Source: an uncultured Saprospiraceae bacterium (GTDB taxonomy: Bacteria; Bacteroidota; Bacteroidia; Chitinophagales; Saprospiraceae). From it: a stretch of DNA of 48,653 bases. The notes below the pieces were generated by a model. The model searched no databases and was not told the origin of the DNA. It worked only from the letters and a program-made list of their open reading frames with translations. A program made the position numbers and the translations under genes. The DNA is taken from contig CALHAM010000025.1 in assembly GCA_937934275.1 (NCBI GenBank), positions 1 through 48,653 on the forward strand, in the 5' to 3' direction. Shown piece by piece: positions 33,212-40,366 of the stretch (positions are counted from its first letter, which is position 1; every line of letters starts with the position of its first letter).

Positions 33212-35029
33212 ATGCTTCGTTTGCTGCGTTATTTTAGCCCTTACAAACGCCTGCTGCTCTTGGCAGTAGTCAGCAATTTGCTCATGTCGCTATTTTTGGT
33301 CGTGAGCATCCCCGTATTGCAGCCATTCTTGCAACTCTTGTTCGATGTTCCCGACAAAACGGCAGGCGGAGCAACGGTTCTAAAAGAGGCTACGGGCATC
33401 CGGGCTGTAGAGCAGGCGATAAGTGGCTACTTTGCCGACTTAGTGCGGACGCAAGGGCGCGAACAAGCCTTGCTGTGGGTGTGTGGATTGCTGGTCTTTA
33501 CTTTTTTAGGTAAAAACCTGTTTCGATACTTATCGCTTTACTTTTTAGCGCCCGTGCGCAACGGTGTAGTCCGTGATTTACGCAATCGCTTGGTGGCTAA
33601 AATTTTGGAGTTGCCTCTATCGTATTTTTCAGAAGCTCGCAAAGGCGACTTAATAAGCCGAGCCTCGGCGGATGTGCAAGAGGTGGACAGCAGCATTATC
33701 GGTGTAGTGGAGTCTGTTGCGCGCGAGCCTATTGTCATTTTGGGTAGTTTGGCCTTTATGCTTTACGTATCGCCCACTTTATTGGGTTTTGCGATGCTGC
33801 TCATGCTGTTCTCCGGTTTAGTGATTGGGCGTTTAGGGCTAGCGTTGCGCCGACAATCAAAAGATGCTCAGGGCAATTTGGGCGTAGTGTTGGCTCTCCT
33901 GGAGGAAACTTTAGGAGGGCTGCGCATTATCAAGGGCTTCAATGCCCAGCGCTGGCAGCTGGCGCGCTACGAGCGCGAGAACACGCGCTATGCGGCACTG
34001 CTGACGCGCATTAATCGGAGGCGCGATTTGGCCTCGCCGCTGTCCGAATTTTTGGGCATTGTGGCCGTTGCCACTATCTTGTGGTTCGGTGCTCGGCAGG
34101 TGTTCTCTGGCCAAATGACCGCCCCGACCTTTATTACCTTCTTGTATGCCTTTTACAACATCATCGAGCCGGCCAAACACTTAAGTGCTGCGTCGTACAG
34201 CATTCGCAAGGGCTTAGGGGCACTGGAGCGAGTGGAGGCGCTGTTGGCTGAACCCGTCTCTATTAGAGACCAGGAGGGGGCGCAGTCAGTCCAGGCCTTT
34301 GAGCGGGCCATTGAGTTTCGGGGAGTTTCTTTTCAATATCCCAATGCCGAAGCTCCCGCTCTTAAAGGGATTGACTTGGTCATTCCGAAGGGAAAAATCA
34401 TCGCTTTAGTAGGAGCCTCAGGCGCAGGTAAGAGTACGCTGGCCGACCTGTTACCTCGCTTCTATGACGTTGTCGAAGGGAGCATTCTGCTGGATGGGGT
34501 AGACATACGCCGCTTGCGCCTCCGCGACCTGCGCGCGCTGATGGGCATTGTTAGTCAGGAGGCCATTTTGTTTAACGATACGGTGCGCAACAACATCGCT
34601 TTTGGGCTGGAAGATGCCTCGGACGCAGATATTGAGGCCGCGGCACGGGCTGCTCATGCGCATGAGTTTATCATAGCCCTACCGCAGGGCTACGATACCA
34701 ACATTGGCGAGCGCGGGACGAAGCTTAGCGGCGGCCAGCGGCAACGACTGACGATTGCACGCGCTTTGCTCCGAAACCCACCCATTCTCATCCTCGATGA
34801 GGCCACCTCGGCTTTAGACAGCGAGTCGGAAAAAATTGTGCAGGCTGCTTTGCACCGCCTGTTGAAAAACCGGACAGCACTGGTCATTGCCCACCGCCTG
34901 AGCACCGTGCAACACGCCGATGAAATTGTCGTGCTCGACCGAGGCCAAATTGTTGAGCGCGGAAGGCATGATAGCCTAATGCAGCAAAGCGGTATTTATC
35001 GAAATCTCGTCGCTCTTCAAGCTCTCTGA
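33212..35029 (+). CDS. MsbA-like lipid/multidrug ABC exporter
   Basis: A 605-residue half-transporter with an N-terminal six-helix exporter domain (about 1-330; PVRNGVVRDLRNRLVAKILELPLSYF is the typical first coupling region, split here as PVRNGVVRDLRN and ELPLSYF) and a C-terminal ATPase. Walker A is GASGAGKST, the signature is [16 protein letters not shown], Walker B is ILILDEATSALD and the switch His is in IAHRLS. It would work as a homodimer. Lipid A-core flipping is the usual role of the closest Bacteroidota homologues, though drug export cannot be excluded. It follows rdgB closely. Confidence 0.9.
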   Translation: MLRLLRYFSPYKRLLLLAVVSNLLMSLFLVVSIPVLQPFLQLLFDVPDKTAGGATVLKEATGIRAVEQAISGYFADLVRTQGREQALLWVCGLLVFTFLGKNLFRYLSLYFLAPVRNGVVRDLRNRLVAKILELPLSYFSEARKGDLISRASADVQEVDSSIIGVVESVAREPIVILGSLAFMLYVSPTLLGFAMLLMLFSGLVIGRLGLALRRQSKDAQGNLGVVLALLEETLGGLRIIKGFNAQRWQLARYERENTRYAALLTRINRRRDLASPLSEFLGIVAVATILWFGARQVFSGQMTAPTFITFLYAFYNIIEPAKHLSAASYSIRKGLGALERVEALLAEPVSIRDQEGAQSVQAFERAIEFRGVSFQYPNAEAPALKGIDLVIPKGKIIALVGASGAGKSTLADLLPRFYDVVEGSILLDGVDIRRLRLRDLRALMGIVSQEAILFNDTVRNNIAFGLEDASDADIEAAARAAHAHEFIIALPQGYDTNIGERGTKLSGGQRQRLTIARALLRNPPILILDEATSALDSESEKIVQAALHRLLKNRTALVIAHRLSTVQHADEIVVLDRGQIVERGRHDSLMQQSGIYRNLVALQAL

Positions 35030-35118
35030 AGGGATGCCCTTGTCGGCCTCTGTCTTTTCGATGGCATATTGGTTATTTTTATCCCACTAACCCGACCCAA
35101 AACCTTGTTTAGGTATCT

Positions 35119-35126
35119 TATCTTTG
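35119..35126 (+). promoter_or_regulatory. -7 promoter element of the T9SS cargo gene
   Basis: TATCTTTG matches the -7 consensus exactly, 55 bases before the ATG at 35182. No TTG at the right distance is clear. Confidence 0.5.
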
Positions 35127-35181
35127 GGGCCATTATTCCTCACTCTCCTTTATCCACATCTCTGTCTTACCCTTCACTTTT

Positions 35182-36351
35182 ATGAAAGGAATGCTACTTG
35201 CTGTACTCTCCCTCTCTTGGCTCTCTGTTTTTGCTCAAATTACCATTACGAATGGATATTTTCCGACGGTTGGCGATACGCTGCGCTATACAACATTGGC
35301 TAACGCGGCCACTATGTTAGAGCTCATCACGCCTCCGGGCGAAAACCAGGAGTGGGATTACTCTCATCTGAAGTCGAGTCAAAATACGTTTACTGCATAT
35401 CTGGCGCCTTCGGCAGGCGAGCACTCAGCCTTTTTTCCGGGAGCCGATCTGTTGGTCAAAACCTTTGGGGGCGGAGAGTCTTATTACAACGTAACAAACA
35501 CCCAGTTCGAATTCATGGGCTTCCTCGGAGGGGCCGCTATTCCCTTTGTTCCCAGCGCTGTTGGGCGCTACAATCCGCCCCTTATCGAGCGGCGGGCTCC
35601 CTTGGCATATCAGAACACCCATAGCCAAACCTCCAATCTGACCATACCTTTTGCCCTGTCCGATTTGCCGCCGATCTTTGATTCTATTCTCGTCGGTATC
35701 CCTTTGCAATTCGACTCCTTGCGCGTGCGCGTGCGTATTCAGAATGCCGACACAGTAGATGCTTGGGGCCGACTGAAAATACCGAATGCCAAAGAGTATT
35801 TCCCTGTTTTGCGCCAAAAGCGGACAACCCGCTCTCGCAACATTATCGAAGTGCGCGTTGCTAATCCCTTCCCCTTATGGATCGACGTTACGGCTTTTTT
35901 GGGCGGAACGCCTTTTGGGGCATTTACAGGGTCGGACTCTGTGGTCGTGTATCGTTTTTTGAGCAACGACCACAAGGAAGAACTCCTGACGGTTACGGCC
36001 AATTTCTCAGAGGACACCATTCGCACTGTGCGCTACAAGTCCTTGCCCTTGAGTGTCTCTGTGACGCCCGATATAGCCAATGCACCCGGAACAGCTAGCG
36101 TTCAGGCACTGCCCAATCCGGCGGTAGACAAGGTGCGCTTCGAGTGCAATCACTTGCCTTCTGACGAGTACACGCTAAAGATCTTTAATTTAGTAGGCAA
36201 AGTTGTTTGGCGCGAAACTTTTCAGGCGTCGGGCCGACGCGTAATCTATCTAGACTTAGACGATTTTAATAAAGGCACCTATTTATACAGCCTGTCTAAC
36301 AAAAAAGGCGAGATTATCGGTACAAAGCGTCTAATTGTGATAAAGCCTTAA
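35182..36351 (+). CDS. T9SS type A sorting domain-containing secreted protein
   Basis: A 389-residue protein with a signal peptide (1-19, SVFAQ) and a classical T9SS type A C-terminal sorting domain in the last 80 residues: ALPNPAVDKVRFE, then YTLKIFNLVGKVV, KGTYLYSLSNKKG and a basic terminal strand GTKRLIVIKP. The sorting domain directs export across the outer membrane by the type IX system and is removed or anchored there. The middle (20-305) is a beta-rich region with no recognised domain; it contains VGDTLRYTTLANAA and GENQEWDYSHLKS, phrases common in uncharacterised Bacteroidota cargo. Its stop codon overlaps the stop codon of the convergent WbqC-like gene in the palindrome TTAA. Confidence 0.9.
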   Translation: MKGMLLAVLSLSWLSVFAQITITNGYFPTVGDTLRYTTLANAATMLELITPPGENQEWDYSHLKSSQNTFTAYLAPSAGEHSAFFPGADLLVKTFGGGESYYNVTNTQFEFMGFLGGAAIPFVPSAVGRYNPPLIERRAPLAYQNTHSQTSNLTIPFALSDLPPIFDSILVGIPLQFDSLRVRVRIQNADTVDAWGRLKIPNAKEYFPVLRQKRTTRSRNIIEVRVANPFPLWIDVTAFLGGTPFGAFTGSDSVVVYRFLSNDHKEELLTVTANFSEDTIRTVRYKSLPLSVSVTPDIANAPGTASVQALPNPAVDKVRFECNHLPSDEYTLKIFNLVGKVVWRETFQASGRRVIYLDLDDFNKGTYLYSLSNKKGEIIGTKRLIVIKP

Positions 36352-36989
36352 GGGACTTGCCCATCCTCATATTCCGCGCAAGCGTAAGGCCCCCAACAGA
36401 AGAGCACGTCTAAAGCCGACAGATCGGGCTGGAAGCCGAAACGCTCTTCAAACACTTGCGGGTAGCGCCTTAGCGAGACGATAGGCGGTTGCCGCCAGGC
36501 AATTTGCCCGCGCGCATCGAGAACGCTCCGAAGAGTTTCCTCCTTTGAAGATGGGGGTGTAAAACGCTCAGTCAATTGAATTTCGGCGCGGACCTTCAGG
36601 GCTTTCCATAAAAAAAGCACTACTTCGTAGTTGAGGTCGAACAGGAAGGTCCAGTGTTTTTCAAAGAAAGGAGCGACTTCATCGGCGTAGTACTCAAAGA
36701 AGGGGGCATTTCCGTAGGCTGTCTGGATGGTGCGCCAATAAGCGCGTTGCCAGGGCGTGTCGTAGGCCACGCGCACATCGCGGATGGGCATTTGGCGGTT
36801 TTTGCCCTTCTGAAGTGGAACGCTTAAGCGTTGCACACCGTTAGGACCAGCAATGTAGCAACGGTTGCGGTAGCTGCCTTTTTGGTAGTGCTCGCAAGCT
36901 TCCAGCCAGAGTACTTCAGCGCTTTTGGCGAGGGTCAGCCACGACGCAGGGGGCCAGTAGAACAGCTCGAGCAACACTTCACGGGGCAT
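36348..36989 (-). CDS. WbqC-like family protein
   Basis: A 213-residue protein matching the WbqC family: the N-terminal phrase YWPPASWLTLAKS, then HYQKGSYRNRCYIAGPNG, LSVPLQKGKN and the block WQRAYWRTIQTAYGNAPFFEYY. WbqC genes occur in O-antigen clusters and widely in Bacteroidota; the biochemical role is not firmly known. The frame begins at a TTG at 37013, but the ATG at 36989 is preferred; it overlaps the 3' end of the TraB/GumN gene by 11 bases, so translation is coupled. It is the last gene of a four-gene minus-strand operon. Confidence 0.88.
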   Translation of the reverse strand: MPREVLLELFYWPPASWLTLAKSAEVLWLEACEHYQKGSYRNRCYIAGPNGVQRLSVPLQKGKNRQMPIRDVRVAYDTPWQRAYWRTIQTAYGNAPFFEYYADEVAPFFEKHWTFLFDLNYEVVLFLWKALKVRAEIQLTERFTPPSSKEETLRSVLDARGQIAWRQPPIVSLRRYPQVFEERFGFQPDLSALDVLFCWGPYACAEYEDGQVP

Positions 36990-37779
36990 TTTGGAAAATA
37001 GGTTTGACTTCAAAGCCCGCTTGTTTGAGGAGGCGCAACATGCCTTTGCCCCCTGCCAGATGAGCAGCCCCTACGGCAGCGAAGAGGCTTCTTTGGTGCG
37101 CGATGGCGGCAAATCGGTCGGCCATTCGCTTGTTACGCGCTAATAAGAGCGGCCGCCGTAGCCAGCGTGCATCGCGACGGCTGGCTTGATACAACTGGCG
37201 AATGTGGCCTTGTTGATACCAGCGCAGCATCTTTTTGAGGCGTTCGCGCTGGTTATTATAATGTTTCAGGAAATGCGTCAGGCTCTTCAATAGGCATTCC
37301 AACGGAAGGTCGCGCACAATTTTCAGCTGCTCGTCGAAAGTCTCCAACCCAGTAACGCTTTTGCCGTGCTTTAGGGCATGCGCCCAAAGCATTTCGTCTA
37401 ACGAGTGAGGTGTCTCTTCGCGCAAAAGGGCTGTGGTCAGTGCGGTTTGGATCTGCATAGGGTGCATGTGTTGAACGGCTTCTATCGGCACATCCCATTT
37501 TTTTGAAACGTAAAAGCCTAAGTTTTTCCAGGCTCGGCGGGAGAGCAATTGCTCCAGCATAGTTCCTTCGGGCAAAGTCCAAGCGTCGGCTGCGGCAGCA
37601 GCCGACGCTTGGGAAAAATCAAACTCCGCAGCGAATATTTCGCATTGCTCTAAATACTGGCAAGCCAGGTCGAACCAGGCAAAGGCGCGCAAATCGCGCA
37701 CGTGCATCGTACCGAACAGATACGATGCCGGTCCGCCTTTTCGAGGGGTCATTTGCCAGAGCAGGCTATTTTTTTTCAT
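36979..37779 (-). CDS. TraB/GumN family protein
   Basis: A 266-residue protein of the TraB/GumN (TIKI-related) putative metalloprotease superfamily. The first motif is YLFGTMHV with the GTMH signature near the N-terminus. A Glu follows in AAEFDFS, the middle motif is SVTGLETFDEQL, and the C-terminal motif is FAAVGAAHLAGGKGMLRLL. There is no N-terminal signal peptide or transmembrane helix, unlike many members, so a cytoplasmic place is suggested. The ATG at 37779 overlaps the stop of the upstream membrane protein gene by 4 bases (ATGA), and a longer in-frame extension to 37887 lies inside that gene. Confidence 0.85.
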   Translation of the reverse strand: MKKNSLLWQMTPRKGGPASYLFGTMHVRDLRAFAWFDLACQYLEQCEIFAAEFDFSQASAAAAADAWTLPEGTMLEQLLSRRAWKNLGFYVSKKWDVPIEAVQHMHPMQIQTALTTALLREETPHSLDEMLWAHALKHGKSVTGLETFDEQLKIVRDLPLECLLKSLTHFLKHYNNQRERLKKMLRWYQQGHIRQLYQASRRDARWLRRPLLLARNKRMADRFAAIAHQRSLFAAVGAAHLAGGKGMLRLLKQAGFEVKPIFQNAP

Positions 37780-38894
37780 GGTAAAGACGTGCAAGGCATT
37801 TCTTCCCAGCGCTCTTTGTGGCGGTCCCAAGCGGTTACTCTCATTCGCCACAAGCCAGCCTCGTCGGGCTTCTCGGTGCAGCGGCAAAGGTATTGCGCCA
37901 ACTGCCGATGCGTGCGCGGATGGTTGAACATAGGTACGTGTAAGTCAGCCATCGCCCAGTCGTCAAACAACAACCGCCGCCCTTCGGCCCAAGCGTATTG
38001 CTCCCACAACGAGCGAAGAGCAGGGCAGAAGGCTTCCTTTCTGGCGGTAAAAAAGCCTACTTCCGGTTGCGTGTTTGAGTACATTTTCCACGAGAGCGCC
38101 TCTGGCCAGACGTTCAAGGAATTAAGCGCCGGCATTAGCCAAACAAGTACTACCACTGCCTTTTGCGCTAGAGTACTGCCGTGCAGGCTGCCTACTTCTC
38201 CGCAGGCGCGAAAACTTACCCAAACCATGCCCGCCATGGCGACGTTCCACGGGATGACGACTGCATTCCAGTTTAGCCCCCAAGGGCTTAGGGCCATGGC
38301 GATAAACAGGTGAAACGCCACGGCTGAATAACAGGCACATTGGCGCGAGCGCGGCCAGAGTAGCCCTATCCCTAAAAGCGCTTCTGCTGCGGCAACTCCA
38401 TACCCTACCGCCGGGTATTGACCCAATGGCTCCATCCAGCGAAATGCCTGGCAAAACCAGGCAAAGTTATCTTCTGCAAAGTAGGGCGTTAGCTTGTACA
38501 CCCCACCCCATACGTACACCCCCGCTAGCAACAGCCGAAGCCCTATTGCCGGATTTTGTCTGTCGAAAAAGAGAACGCTCCAAGCCAGCAAGTAAAAGTA
38601 CGTCCAGGGCTGCAACCGATTGAGATCCAGACCAATAAGAACCAACAACAAAACACCAGCAGCGGCCAGTGGCAAGCGTTTCTTGGTCCAAATAGCGTTG
38701 GCCACCCAAGCGCTTACCCACAATGTCAGTAGAAAGGCCTCCATCCACGTCGAACCAGCCAGATGCGCCCTGCCCCACAACGGCAACAGGGGAAAAGTGC
38801 GCCCTGCTTCAGCATACCACAGCGGCACCGATAGTGCCATATGGGCCAGCAATGCCCCAGCTATTAGGCGAATAACAGCGGAAGAAACAGCCAT
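37776..38894 (-). CDS. Multi-pass membrane protein, HTTM/DoxX-like
   Basis: A 372-residue protein with about 8 hydrophobic segments over residues 1-255 and a soluble C-terminal tail of about 110 residues. The helices AIGLRLLLAGVYVWGGVYKL and AVAFHLFIAMALSPWG resemble the HTTM (vitamin K-dependent carboxylase-like) and DoxX superfamilies. Without the full domain this is a fold-level guess and the function is unknown. The start is ambiguous: ATG at 38900 or at 38894; the latter makes a TAATG stop-start overlap with the DUF4403 gene and is preferred. Its stop overlaps the TraB/GumN start, so the three genes are tightly coupled. Confidence 0.78.
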   Translation of the reverse strand: MAVSSAVIRLIAGALLAHMALSVPLWYAEAGRTFPLLPLWGRAHLAGSTWMEAFLLTLWVSAWVANAIWTKKRLPLAAAGVLLLVLIGLDLNRLQPWTYFYLLAWSVLFFDRQNPAIGLRLLLAGVYVWGGVYKLTPYFAEDNFAWFCQAFRWMEPLGQYPAVGYGVAAAEALLGIGLLWPRSRQCACYSAVAFHLFIAMALSPWGLNWNAVVIPWNVAMAGMVWVSFRACGEVGSLHGSTLAQKAVVVLVWLMPALNSLNVWPEALSWKMYSNTQPEVGFFTARKEAFCPALRSLWEQYAWAEGRRLLFDDWAMADLHVPMFNHPRTHRQLAQYLCRCTEKPDEAGLWRMRVTAWDRHKERWEEMPCTSLP

Positions 38895-40276
38895 TACCAT
38901 CCGCGGATATTGATCTGTAGGCGGCCTTTTGAGTACAAGTCAGCTCGAATGCCGTTAGGCGTAATAAGCGTTCGTTCCACAGCAACCGTATCTACCGTTC
39001 CCGTCAGCACAATACCCGGTTGAATGACGTAATGCTCGAGAACTTGTTGCGCTGAGGTGCGCATGGCTCGAAAATCCTCCTCTAAAGGGAACACCAGAGC
39101 CTCGCCAATGCGACGCCTAAAAGCACTGGAAAACAGCCAAGCCGCTGTTCGGTGCAAGAGGTTGCGCGTCTCGGCGTGAAACTCCAGTTCGGCCACCTCA
39201 ATGCAGTTTTTGTTCAAATTGGGTATAGGTTTGCCGATGAGATAAATGTCGCCATTGAAAGCACCCGTGAGCCTAGTGTTCACTACCAGGCGATCGCCAT
39301 TGCCCCAAAGGCGCAAGTTTTGCACAGTAACCTGCTTTTTTCCAGAGGAAAACGACTGCCCTACGACCATACTGCGGGCAATGCGCTCGGCTTCCGCAAA
39401 GGGCACTTCCGCCATTAGGCGCAGATGAAAACCGTTAGGCACTTCACTGAGCAAACGCAGGTTGGGCAAATTAGTATTGGTTCGAAAGTTCGGGCGTCGA
39501 CCCAGTATGGCCTCACTGTAGCATTCCACTGCAATAACAGCGCGCAACTCGTCGCCCACAGCTAAAAGCGGCGTCATGCCGATGCTGATAGGGGTCGTCT
39601 TGACCCACAGTTGCTGGGCGCTGTCGAGCAGCAAAGGTGTTTGAAGTGCCTCCCAAGCGGCCTGGGCGTAAGAGCGGAGGCTTAGCTGCTGACTAATAAA
39701 GCGGTCGAGCGACTGGGTTAGCGTTGTTCGACTTTGGGCGAGCATTAGGTTGGCCAGCGGTTGAATGTTCACGCTGCCCAGGGCTGTCTTGAGCACGGGA
39801 TCCGAGAGCCATTCGTAAAACTCCACAGTCGTTTGGGTGTGCAGCGACCAGTCGGGCAAGAGGCGGAAGTTCGTTTTCAGGCCTAGTTGAAGTTCACCTT
39901 CGGCTTCAACCGCTCCCCAAAAAACCTGTTGTTTGACCCAAATTTTCAAGGGAGCGCGGTAGCGGATGCTTTGGCTCGACACCTCCATTTCGAACGGTCG
40001 CGTTCGCCAAAGGCGGAGCATGAGACCATCGTTTCCGTTATCGGTAAACGAGTTGTCCTCGTAGAGAAGTCCCTGCATGCGTTCGTTGAGCGCCTTTAGC
40101 AAGTCGTACACCGATAAGGCGACGGGTATGGTGATGTCTGAAAGCACCGGCGCATCTGCCGGAAGTGTGCGGTACTGCTCGCCCGGATGAGGGGCGCTAG
40201 CGCGATTTGAGGTGCTACAATCCGCTAACATTAGGGCACCCACCAAAAGGGGGAAGCAAGAGGCAACGAAACGCAT
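38894..40276 (-). CDS. DUF4403 family lipoprotein candidate
   Basis: A 460-residue protein starting MRFVASCFPLLVGALMLADC; a hydrophobic signal ends at a cysteine (LADC), a lipobox-like site with an unusual Asp before Cys, so lipidation is likely but not certain. The body fits DUF4403: repeated long beta-strands and amphipathic helices, as in TIPVALSVYDLLKALNERMQ, VSSQSIRYRAPLKIWVK, PDWSLHTQTTVEFYEW and LQTPLLLDSAQQLWVKTTP. The tubular lipid-binding fold proposed for such families would fit, but no function is established. The TTG that extends the frame to 40297 lies inside a perfect -7 element, so the ATG at 40276 is used. It is the first gene of the four-gene operon. Confidence 0.82.
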   Translation of the reverse strand: MRFVASCFPLLVGALMLADCSTSNRASAPHPGEQYRTLPADAPVLSDITIPVALSVYDLLKALNERMQGLLYEDNSFTDNGNDGLMLRLWRTRPFEMEVSSQSIRYRAPLKIWVKQQVFWGAVEAEGELQLGLKTNFRLLPDWSLHTQTTVEFYEWLSDPVLKTALGSVNIQPLANLMLAQSRTTLTQSLDRFISQQLSLRSYAQAAWEALQTPLLLDSAQQLWVKTTPISIGMTPLLAVGDELRAVIAVECYSEAILGRRPNFRTNTNLPNLRLLSEVPNGFHLRLMAEVPFAEAERIARSMVVGQSFSSGKKQVTVQNLRLWGNGDRLVVNTRLTGAFNGDIYLIGKPIPNLNKNCIEVAELEFHAETRNLLHRTAAWLFSSAFRRRIGEALVFPLEEDFRAMRTSAQQVLEHYVIQPGIVLTGTVDTVAVERTLITPNGIRADLYSKGRLQINIRGW

Positions 40277-40294
40277 GGGTTGCACGATTTGAGG

Positions 40295-40302
40295 CAAAGA
40301 TA
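40295..40302 (-). promoter_or_regulatory. -7 promoter element of the DUF4403 operon
   Basis: The minus strand reads TATCTTTG, an exact consensus match 18 bases before the ATG at 40276. It would drive the four-gene unit down to the WbqC-like gene. A TTG lies 27 bases further upstream, a little beyond the usual spacing. Confidence 0.55.
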
Positions 40303-40350
40303 CAGATGCTCGCTAGGGGGGTGCTATAACAACGCGCCGGGCATTATCCC

Positions 40351-40358
40351 TATCTTTC
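40351..40358 (+). promoter_or_regulatory. Candidate -7 element of sbcC
   Basis: TATCTTTC differs from TAnnTTTG only at the last base and lies 8 bases before the sbcC ATG. No -33 TTG is apparent. It is divergent from the DUF4403 promoter within a 90-base spacer. Confidence 0.35.
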
Positions 40359-40366
40359 GCCCTGCC

